NCBI RefSeq assembly: GCF_020360975.1
Contig: NW_025408668.1
Span: 4,588,001 to 4,652,000 of the forward strand
Length of the DNA: 64,000 nucleotides
Source of the DNA: Hirsutella rhossiliensis
Taxonomy: Eukaryota > Ascomycota > Sordariomycetes > Hypocreales > Ophiocordycipitaceae
Direction of reading: 5' to 3'
Below the pieces are notes generated by a model that searched no databases, was not told the origin of the DNA, and saw only the letters and a list, made by a program, of their open reading frames with translations. A program made the position numbers and the translations under genes. The number at the start of each line of letters is the position of its first letter. Positions within the stretch are counted from its first letter, which is position 1. Shown in pieces: positions 1-8,682 of the stretch.

Positions 1-1783
1 GCCCAACGGGTACTGTTTGTACGTGTTTGACGCGTGGGAGTGACTTGAGTCTGGCTTGAGCTGGTGTCGGTGCATTGTGTGGTCAAGTGGGTGGGTGACT
101 GAGTGAGCAGTAGAGCAGAGTAGAGTGTTGTGTGTGTGTGTCGTTGAACTCACTCAGTCCGTGTTTCCGTCTGTTGTGTTTTGATCTCGTCCCTTTGCTC
201 GTTGCACTCGCAGGTCCTCCGTCCCGTGACTGTGTAGTTGTTCTTGTGAACGTGTTGACTCGGTCGAAGAGTTGTGAGTGTGGCTCTTCACAGTCGAACC
301 TTCGGCTCGCCTGCACACCCTTCGGGCGTGGGTTCCGTAGTCATGAATGATTCCGGGGTGATCAGAGGAGTGGATTACTTGAAGGGTTTCACCTTGTAAA
401 CGTGTGTGGGTCCACCATCTTGTATCTACACCTTGTAAACGTATCGCTCTACTCTATCTATGTGTTCCTTCCCGTCACTCATCCTGTCTTGCTCCGGCCT
501 TAAGCCTGCCGTCTTTGTTTCTTGTGAACGATGTACTCAATTGATGAAGTCTAGTGTACGTGTCGGATGAAGCCATCACGATTGCCGTATCGGGCAAGTG
601 GGGTGTCTACGGTGCGATGTGTGACCAGGCCAGTGCACTCCGCGTGCATCCTCTGTCTTTATCCTCCGTCTGTCTCTCGACCATACGAGTCCTCAGCTCC
701 GCGCAATGCAATCTCCGGGCACGTCAACAAGGTCAACCTCCTGCCCTTCCGGGTGACTACTCCATCCCCCGCGGAGTATGATAGATACCATGCCTCTCGG
801 CAAGGGTTCCACCGGCTCGTTGCACTCACCAAAAGTGTATACAGCCACTTCCCATCCTGTTCGTGTTGGCCGGGGTACGGGACTCGACGGAGCGCCGGAG
901 CGCATAGTGCATTTCCCTTCTTTTCAAAGAGGGGAAACAAGCGGGAGCGCAGCCCGCAGGGCGTAGTGGGAGCGCGTGAACAAGATACCGACTTGAGCTT
1001 CACGAGCGGGAACAGAACGGGATCGGAGCCCGTCCAGGGCGGAGAGGGAGTGCTGTGCACCAACCAGTGCTCACATTGTCCTGCTTTGTTCTCTTTTAAC
1101 GAAAAAGAGGAAGTAGATGAAGAGAACAGTCTTCCGTTCTTTCGAGTCGAGGGGCGGTAGCGCCTCCATCTCCTTGTCGGGTCGTGGACACCAGTCTAGT
1201 ATTCTTCTCCCGTGAAGAAGGGAACGGGACACAGAACGAGCCTGCCCCATCAGTCCTCACGTCCTTTCCGTCCTTGACCTGTTTCCGTTTGTCAGGCCTC
1301 TCGTCCTTTTCTCTTTCCTCCGTCAGTGCTTGTCGTCCACTGTCCGTGTGTCCTTTGAGCGTCACTTCCCGTGTCTGTCTGTTCCCGAGTCCCCCCCGGT
1401 CCACAGTCTGTCAACTGTTCTTACCATTTGCTCTTTGCGAGCCGCAGGCGAGGTCAGCGGAGCGCTTGCGCGGAGTGTGAACGCAGTTCAGAAGAAGGAA
1501 GAGAGGAAGAGAACCATCTGGGTTCAAGAAAGTGGGCGAACCCTGGGTTCTTATACCTTCCAGTGTCTGTATCCGTCCGGGCTCCCAACCCGTCCTGTAG
1601 TGGGGTCATGCAACTGCGAAGCTGACCAAGGACGTAGTACCCCTCCGCCGGGGTGTACCTTCCTATGACTCAGTGTCTCCCCTCCGGTACAAAACTGTTA
1701 TAAACTACATCCAAGCTAAAGCAAGGTGTCTAGAGCTGGGCCATGGAGCAGAGGCCCCCTATAAACTTAAGGATATAGGGGGC
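1..1783 (-). repeat. Unit 1 (left-truncated, non-coding type)
   Basis: Minus-strand unit cut by the window edge. The origin stem-loop is at 1753-1783 and has a shortened variant loop that lacks the TATTAC seen elsewhere. The minus-strand TATA box is at 1550-1555, followed by a GAACC/GGTTC hairpin. The conserved 3' element is at 566-581 and CTTGTAAACG iterons lie between 242 and 441. I see no convincing ORF; the body instead carries structured repeats (separate entry). Confidence 0.85.
905..1500 (-). repeat. Structured non-coding repeats of unit 1
   Basis: Three copies of a hairpin-bearing motif lie at about 931-985, 1014-1062 and 1430-1490. Each is built around GCCC-loop-GGGC or GCC-GCA-GGC stems flanked by GGGAGC/GGGAAC and GTGxAC words. 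Related copies occur in units 2, 6, 10, 21 and 24, always in units without a recognisable gene. Short ORFs cross the region (for example 659-1063, minus), but the similarity among copies is not confined to one reading frame. Confidence 0.5.
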
Positions 1784-3684
1784 GCGGGGGTATGCGTGAC
1801 CTCCCGTCACACACAATCTCACCCTCCGGGCTCGGTCACAGTGTCCTCGTTCCTCTCGTCCAGTTCCTCGTTCCACTCGTCAGATCTCGCTCCGCTCATA
1901 CAAAACTCCCTCCGGTCGTGGCCCAGGCTGTGATTGGTTGTTGTTGTCGTGTGGTGAACAGTACGTGTTGGGACTGAGTGACTGGGTTGTGTTGTGTCTG
2001 TCGTGTGTTTGTCACTCAGTCTCTGGTAACTAACTGTTCAGTGGGTGAGTTGTTGTATTGTGATGGTGCGTCGCGTGCCCTTACGGACACTGGCTCCTCC
2101 CGTCGCGTGAAGACTTTCTTGTGAACGTGTTTACTCGGTCGAAGAGTCGTAAGTGCGGCTCTCCACAGTCAGTCCTTCGGCCTGCCTGCACCCCCCTTTG
2201 GGGGGATTGTTTTCGAAGTCATGGATGGGCCCTCCGGGGGTGATCAGAGGAGTGGTAGGCCGGGAAGGGGTTTCCGCTTGTAAACGTGTTTGGGTACACT
2301 ATCTTTGCTAGTCCCCTTGTAAACGCGTTGGATGAAATGAAGGCATCGTGCCACGGCGATGCATCCAGTGCGCGTGCATGACGAGTGGTAGCCAGGGATG
2401 CATTACGATTCAGTCTACGTGTGTGTATGTAGGCGGCAGCGGGTGCCTTTATACCCTGGATGTGACCCATTTGCGTCCGGGTCTCACGCCCGGTGAGTAG
2501 TGGATATGTGCATGGAAGCTGATGGAAGGTGCCTGTCATTGGCAGTGTTCCCTCGCGGTCACAATGTTCTAGATGTTTCCCTCACAGTCACTTTGTTCTA
2601 CATTGTCTCTTCCAGGCACGTTCGTATTACCATTGAGCTCCGTCCCGTCACATTGTTCTGGATTGTTCCCTCCAGTCACTTGTCAAGATGAGGCCATCGT
2701 CACCACTGGTGTTGCGTGTGCGGGGCGGTCCCCTTGGTGTTCTACAATCACTTTCGTGATACCTCGTGTGTGTTCATGTCCAACACTCCGTTCCAGTAAG
2801 GACCACAGGCCATGATGGCGCTGTCAGTGAAACACCCTCGGGGTTGTTGAACGCATGTTCAAGATATGTTACCGGGAGCAAACGGTAAACGAAGCCCGTG
2901 CAGGGCGCAGTGGGAGTGCCGTGGACACCAGTGCAGATGATTCACCTGACGGGAACAAGTGGAGCGGCCCGCCAGGGGCTGTTGCGGGAACGAGTGCACT
3001 CGGGAGTCGACTCCAGTCATCCACTTTGACAACCGATTCCGTTGCACGGGAGCAAGTGGAGCGAAGCCCCGCCAGGGGCTGTTGCGGGAACGCGTGGACT
3101 AGTCAGTCGGTACCAGTCGCTTATTGCGAGCCGCAGGCGAGGCCAGCGGAGCGCTTGCGCGGAGTGTGAACGTAGTTCAAAAGAAAGGAACAATCCTGTT
3201 CCAGTTCGGTTCTCTCGAGTCAAGAGACGACAGAATCAATCTGTGCCGTGTGTCTCTAGTGGTGCCGCCGGCACCATGTGTGATCCCTCGGGGAAATGTC
3301 CATGAGCTACTCACTTTTCGTCTCGAGTCGAGGGGCGGTAGCGCCTCCATGCCCTTCCCGGGATTTTGAAAGAGGAAGAGAGGAAGAGAACCAGCTGGGT
3401 TCCGTGAGGTGGGCGACCCCTCGGTCTTATATGCCCTCTGGTGTGTGTGAGTCCCCACTAGCGTCCGGGTGCTGCCTGCCCCGTCACTGTCCGGGTGCGT
3501 GTATGGAAACCGGTGGTAACCTACACGATGACGTGGCACTCTTCCTCCGTCAAGTAGCCTCTTATGACGCAGTCTCTTCCGTCCCGTGCGAAACTGTTAT
3601 GAACTACACTCTGATGCTCGAGTGTCTAGAGCTGGGCCATGGAGCAGAGGCCCCCTATAAACCAAACTTAAGGATATAGGGGGC
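1784..3684 (-). repeat. Unit 2 (non-coding type)
   Basis: Complete minus-strand unit. The origin stem-loop is at 3649-3684 with a GGATATAG variant arm. TATA is at 3427-3432 on the minus strand and is followed by a GAACC-CAGCT-GGTTC hairpin. The 3' element is at 2688-2703, with a related copy near 2336-2351. Iterons are at about 2110, 2277 and 2311. The middle holds repeated GC-hairpin motifs rather than a gene. Confidence 0.88.
2876..3180 (-). repeat. Structured non-coding repeats of unit 2
   Basis: Four tandem-like copies of the hairpin motif lie at about 2876-2935, 2953-2995, 3046-3100 and 3117-3180. The two central copies share the block GCCAGGGGCTGTTGCGGGAA. The last copy matches unit 1 at 1430-1490 almost base for base. 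No single ORF spans them. Confidence 0.55.
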
Positions 3685-5600
3685 GCGGGGGTATGCGTGA
3701 CCTCCCGTCACACACCGACTTCGCCCTCCAGGCTCGTACCAGTGTCCTCCCTCCAGTCGTCCAGTTCCTCGTTCCACTCGTCAGATCTCGCTCCGCTCAT
3801 ACAAAACTCCCTCCGGTCGTGGCCCAGGCTGTGATTGGTTGTTGTTGTCGTGTGGTGAACAGTACGTGTTGGGACTGAGTGGCTGGGTGAGGTTGTGTTG
3901 TGTGTCTATGCCACTCAATCCGTCTGTGTACTTTGTCTGTCGGTGAGTTGCTGCATTGTGTTGATTGTCCGTCGCGTGCCCGTTGGACACGTGCTCCTCT
4001 TCACTTTGTCGAGTGCTCTTGTGAACGTAGTTGCTCGATTGAAGAGTCGTAAGTGTGACATCCACGCCTCGACCTTCGGCCTCGTCGCACCCCCCTTCGG
4101 GGGGGTTGTTTTCCGTAGTCCTGCTTGGGTCCTCCGGAGGTGATCACTCAGAGTTGGTAGCGCTTGAAGTATATTATCTTGTAAACGCTTTGCCCAGTCT
4201 GTAGCCAGGGCAGTGCAATGTTCTTGTAAACAGTTCATGTGCATAAACTTGTGGCTAGTCCTTGTGAACGTAGTCACTCTATCTGTTCTACTCAATTATA
4301 ACGCTCCCGCGCGGTCACTGCCGCTCACAGCGAGTCCTCCAGAAGTAGTGCCGGCCAAAGAAGTGAAGCCATCACGACTACTGTATTGGGCAGGTGGGGT
4401 GTCTACGGGTGGGACGCGTGGTCGAGCCAACGCACGCCTGCATGCCTGTATCCTTACCAAGACATTGTCCTCCGGTCTACCGGGTCTGTCTTCAATGGGT
4501 CGGAGGTGCCAACTTGCCAGGGGCATTCATACTCCAAGTCTCTCCTGTGTGGGATCGCGGAAGAGGTTAGGGCGCAGTCATAATCGCTGAACATGACATC
4601 AAAGTCAATCCCTTGTTTTGCGTCCTACGGTCCAAGTCAGGCGAGAACACAAAAGACTCTCGTCATCATCATCACCACCACCAACTCGGGGGAGTATTCC
4701 AAAGCAGTGTCCACATGGCAATCCTTCCGAGCGCTCGTCCGCAGCAGTTGCGGGGATTGAACCAGGTTCTTTACCTTCGTCGCAGAAGAAGGGAGACTCC
4801 GTGGGCTCGCTAAGTGCAGGTGAGAAAGCCGATTTCTGCCTGAAAAGCGGGTAGACTCGTGGAAGCTTCCCGACAGCCGCCTGTATCAACTCGGGACGCT
4901 CATTGCTGGGCTTCGTCCGGGGTAGGTCGGAGACACATGTCTCACTAACCAAGCTAGATGGCCTCTCGGCCGAGTAGGCGAGACAAACAAGCCCCCGTCG
5001 CCTTCTCTGAAAAGGCAAGACATCAAGTATGCACTCCCTTCTTCCGTCCCGGGTCATTGAATGAAGAAACGGGGAAAGCCATCCGGCCCTTACACTGTCC
5101 CTAGGAGAGACTTCCCGTCTGCTTGCTTTCGGCATTCAATCATCTTCGATTCAGGTTGCGTCGACTGGCGAGGCTTCCTCCTCGGTGTGTCCCGGACCAA
5201 GGTGTATTCGTATAGTTGCGAGGGATTCACATCCCCGCCACCCGTGGCTTTCTCTCGAACATGACCTGCCTGGGTGAAAGATGGAAAGAGTCAAACCTGC
5301 TGGGTTCGGTTTGAGAGGGTGGGCTACCCCCCTTCTTATAGATCACTCCGTTGATGTGTGCTCCCCATTTCCGTCCGGGCTTCTCACCCGTCCACCTGCA
5401 TGGATGTGTATGGAACCTAAAGGAACCTACACTTTTGTGACGTGGCACTGTCCCTCCGTCCAGTAACCTCTTAGCACCCAGTCTTGTCTGTCCCGTCCAA
5501 CACTGCTAGGACCACAGTCAATCACGTGCGTTCATGCTGTCTATGGGCTGGGCCGTTGTGCCATGGCCCCCTATAAACCAAACTTAAGTATATAGGGGGC
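3685..5600 (-). repeat. Unit 3
   Basis: Complete minus-strand unit. The origin stem-loop is at 5565-5600 and reads TATAC rather than TTAC beside the left arm. TATA is at 5335-5340, followed by an AACC-CAGCA-GGTT hairpin. The 3' element at 4363-4377 starts a block of about 77 bp nearly identical to unit 5 at 8785-8865. Iterons are at about 4018, 4179, 4222 and 4261. It carries one moderate ORF. Confidence 0.88.
4605..5135 (-). CDS. Hypothetical protein, 176 aa (unit 3)
   Basis: This is the only sizeable sense-strand ORF in unit 3. It runs from an ATG about 200 nt downstream of the TATA box to a stop about 230 nt before the 3' element. The protein has no motif I recognise. It contains a short acidic run (GGGDDDDE) near residue 150 and a CGHC motif near residue 136. 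A good splice acceptor (CCTTTTCAG) lies inside the ORF near 5010, so the real gene may be spliced and use only the distal part. The overlapping plus-strand ORFs are judged to be shadows because they oppose the unit's promoter. Confidence 0.4.
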   Translation of the reverse strand: MPKASRREVSPRDSVRAGWLSPFLHSMTRDGRRECILDVLPFQRRRRGLVCLAYSAERPSSLVSETCVSDLPRTKPSNERPELIQAAVGKLPRVYPLFRQKSAFSPALSEPTESPFFCDEGKEPGSIPATAADERSEGLPCGHCFGILPRVGGGDDDDESLLCSRLTWTVGRKTRD

Positions 5601-5729
5601 GCGGCAGTCAAAGCGACCTCCCGTCTCTTTGTGTCCACTCCTTCCTGTCGTGTACTGTTGACCTCCCTCTGGTCGTCCAAATCTCCCTCCGGTCGTCTTC
5701 CTCCCTCCAGTCGGATCCTCACTGCATGT
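5601..5729. other. Head-to-head junction at the origin
   Basis: Two origin stem-loops in opposite orientation (5565-5600 and 5730-5763) sit only 129 bp apart. The interval is the inverted pre-origin block of the minus-strand side (GGAGGGAG repeats, reading as CCTCCC). It runs straight into the plus-strand stem, which has lost its first base pair and all of its own upstream common region. The breakpoint therefore lies at the base of the second stem. Confidence 0.75.
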
Positions 5730-7649
5730 GCCCCCTATTACTTAAGTTTGGTTTATAGGGGGCCTCTGCTCCATGGCCCAACGTACTAGGTCGCTTACGT
5801 AGTTTGCAGACAGTCCATAGCGCGGATGTGATTGGAGAGAACGGAGCCGGTCATAACAGGGAGTGAGACGGGATGGATCACCCTGGTCAATCAGACAGGT
5901 TGCAACGCTTCCTTGACTGCATCCACTACTGGCCGGGCGCAGAGCCCGGACACTTTCGCCGCTACGGAGTATTTAGAGGGGGGCAGCCCCCCGTCTCTTT
6001 TGATCCAGGCATCCTCTTTTCTTTCTCTTCTTCGTACTGTCGGGACGACACTGCCAGAAGCCAAGTTGCTGTACACGTTGCACCTTACCATCTTGCTTTC
6101 TTGAAGCAAGTCCTACTTGTGCCACTTCCACTTTCCAGTGACGGAGTCTTGTACTGCCAGGATGTCGCCCGTGGTGAAGCGCGGCCGCAAGGCTGATGAG
6201 GTAAATGACCCGTCGGAAGGAACGACGCAGCCCAGGGCAAGACTCGAGTGATGTCTTTGACAGACGCAGACGTGGCGTCGGGGAGCAGCAGCTCCTTGGC
6301 TGTCCTCGGAGGCCGCTTGGTCCAGAGTATGTGCAGCGGAGACCGGGGCCCGGAGGGTCGAAGCTTTCCTATCTCAGCAGCGCGGATGCAATCTCGTTGG
6401 CGAATGACATGTTTGGCCATGACGGATGGAGTTCGGAGGTCATCGAGCAGTCTTGCGAATCCCGCACAGAAGGCAACCCCGCGAAGTGGATGACGGAAGC
6501 CGTGTGCAGGGTGCGTGTCACCGTCTTTTGGGTGACCAGCGGAGCCCCAACTTCCCACGATGGAACCGGCTTTGGCGGGGGCGACAAGCGCAACACGAGG
6601 GCGGAAGCCATGGAAAAGGCCGTCAAGGAGGCCGAGACGGATGCTCTCAAAAGGGCCCTCCGCATCTTTGGCGAGGCATTGGGAAACTGTCTCTACAGCA
6701 AGCCGTATCTCTCCTGGATCGAGAAGGTCCGGGCCCGAGAGGGCAAGCAGGATGAGACGAAGCACTACACCGCGGATATATTGGTCCGGAAGCCTCGGAG
6801 TGGTGGTCTCCCGAGCAGTCAATCCACTCTTTCCTTTCCACGGCAGGGCAGTCTCCCCCGTCCGGGCAGACAATCAGTGCGTGCATTGCCCACGAATGAT
6901 TACTACGACGATGAAGAGCTGTTTGAGGATGTTGGCTTTGAACCGTAGTCCAGTGGTGCTGCGTTAGCAATTGTGACTGGATTTGCGCGGGTGCTGTCGA
7001 TGACTCGTTGAAGGAGGACTTCACGACAGCCTCACGCCGGGGGGCTGGATGGCAGCTTCACCTTGATCCAAGGGGTATCACCCACACTTGACTGTAGGAC
7101 AATAAAATGGAATAGTCACGCTCTGTCCCAATGAATGTGCCCTTGACTCCTCACACGTTACCCTTCCACGTAGACTGCTCCTTCATAAAGCGTTTACAAG
7201 GTGATCCACCAAGATAGTATGCCAACTCTCGTTTACAAGGACACTCGACTCCAAACACTACAACCCTGAGCATCACCCCCGGAGGGCACTTCAGAGCTAT
7301 GGAAATTACACCCGAAGGGTGTGCACGGAGGCCGAAGGTCGACGTGTGAGAAGCCACGCTCAAGAGACTTCAACTGAGCACTGCGTTCACAAGACGGTTC
7401 AACACCACAGGAGGAGCACGCGTCTGAAAGGCGCGCGACGGACACAAACATACACACACACTGACCTCCAACAAGGTCACTCACCCACCGGACCCACACG
7501 CAACAGCTACACCCCACGCACTCACCGTTGGGCCCGCGACTGGAAGGAGCATGTCTGAGCGGAGCGAGTCTTTGCACGACTGGAGGGAGTCAAAGGTACC
7601 GCAGCTGGAGGCGAGGATTGTGAGAGGGACGGAGTCACTCATACTCTTG
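5730..7649 (+). repeat. Unit 4 (Rad52 segment)
   Basis: The origin stem-loop is at 5730-5763 (first base pair missing at the junction). The TATA-like box TATTTAG is at 5970-5976, with the CGGGC/GCCCGGACA hairpin just upstream. A 3' element (CACGACAGCCTCACG) is at 7022-7036. Iterons are at 7191, 7230 and 7384. The common region runs from there to the next origin at 7650. Confidence 0.9.
6162..6948 (+). CDS. rad52: Rad52-family ssDNA annealing protein
   Basis: The ORF from 6205 to 6948 encodes a clear Rad52/Rad22 N-terminal domain. It begins at RPLGPEYV, continues through SYLSSADAISLANDMFG and GWSSEV, and ends with the family's most conserved stretch, TDALKRALRIFGEALGNC. Rad52 proteins form rings that anneal complementary ssDNA and assist strand invasion. 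I prefer a start at 6162, with a short basic first exon (MSPVVKRGRKADE) and an intron from 6201 to 6288 or 6291. That joins in frame, and MSPVV is the first ATG after the TATA box. The mature protein would be about 232 aa, much shorter than host Rad52 (usually over 400 aa): it keeps the annealing domain and lacks the long Rad51/RPA-binding tail. The C-terminus is acidic (DYYDDEELFEDVGF), reminiscent of SSB-type tails. The unsplit reading from 6205 is also open. Confidence 0.92.
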
Positions 7650-8219
7650 GGCCCCCTATTACTTAAGTTTGGTTTATAGGGGGCCATGGCACAACGGCCC
7701 AGCCCATAGAGCAGCTTTCACGGCACGTGATTGCATGCAGTCCTACACTCATCGGACGGGACGGGAGTGGGTGCGTCATAAGAGGCTGGGGGAGGGGACC
7801 GACCACGCGCGTCAAAGAGGCAGCTTCCGCACAGGTTGCATGCCGGGGTCGGGTTACGTACAGTTTCCATGACCTTCCACACTGGTAGGGGTCGGAACCC
7901 GGACAGATTTGGTACGGAGTATATAGAGGGGGGCGCCCCCCCTCACACACTCGACAGAACCCAGCACGGTTCTCGTCTTCCCTTCTTTCTTTCTTCACCC
8001 AAGCGGGTGTTTCTTGGAGAATACAGCAGCCGGAGAGGACCGGATCTACGTTCATTGTCGGCATAAGACAGGCCACTTAGTCGGGAGATCGCATCAAGGT
8101 AGGCGTATGGACACGGAGGGATAGACTGGACGAAGGGAAGAACGGAGTGCATCCAGGGACAGGACAGTGGAGAACATCAGTTCTTTCTTGATCGTCTTGG
8201 CGGACGCATTCTCACATGC

Positions 8220-8483
8220 ATGGGAGCAATGGTCGGAGACGCACACCGTGAGGACTGTCAGAACCCGCACAGGATCCTGTGTCTACTTACCGGGGCAGCT
8301 ATTCTGTTTGGACAGAAAATCAAAGGAGTGAGCTCCTTAGGATCCCTTGGTGGAGGCCCGAGCAAGGGCGACGGGAACCCACGACCTGGAAAGTGGCTCC
8401 AGGGAGACATGCAACGGGGGACAGAGGAACGGTTGTCGGTAGTCAGTGACGGGAAGGAAACGGTCGGATCAGCACGTCTATAG
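8220..8483 (+). CDS. Hypothetical small ORF, 87 aa (unit 5)
   Basis: This ATG-initiated ORF lies in the expected gene position of unit 5. It is glycine-rich in the middle (SLGSLGGGPSKGDGNPRPG) and has no recognised domain. It could be one exon of a spliced gene that continues into the reading frame at 8524-8682. I could not find a convincing donor/acceptor pair linking them, so treat it as a placeholder. Confidence 0.25.
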   Translation: MGAMVGDAHREDCQNPHRILCLLTGAAILFGQKIKGVSSLGSLGGGPSKGDGNPRPGKWLQGDMQRGTEERLSVVSDGKETVGSARL

Positions 8484-8523
8484 AGACATGCACTGAACAT
8501 ACAGGCATGTGCACGGTTTCTGA

Positions 8524-8682
8524 GTATTATCCCGGGCGGGATTCATTCTCCACTTACCCGAGACGGACTCGAACTCGGACTTGGACTCTGATTTGGATCC
8601 TGACTCACAGCAGAGTCTAGATCTTCCGTGTCAGCCACGAACTGCACACTTACTTCTTTTCCGGGCACGGAGAAAAGGGTAA
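8524..8682 (+). CDS. Possible terminal exon, Asp/Ser-rich (unit 5)
   Basis: This is an open frame without its own ATG. It encodes an acidic repeat (TDSNSDLDSDLDPDS) followed by a basic, hydrophobic end (LLLFRARRKG). The composition looks protein-like and it ends before the 3' element, so it may be the last exon of a unit 5 gene. The opposite strand has a longer ORF (8543-8866) with TTG-type initiation. I treat that as a shadow because it runs against the promoter. Confidence 0.25.
   Translation, partial: VLSRAGFILHLPETDSNSDLDSDLDPDSQQSLDLPCQPRTAHLLLFRARRKG

Noticed and set aside
4669..4690. CATCATCATCACCACCACCA run as a microsatellite or His-tag-like feature
   Set aside because: Short trinucleotide run inside the unit 3 ORF; on the sense strand it encodes GGGDDDD and is not expanded elsewhere.
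6085..6873. Long minus-strand ORF (262 aa) opposite Rad52
   Set aside because: Complementary shadow of the Rad52 coding frame; it runs against the unit promoter and shows no motif.
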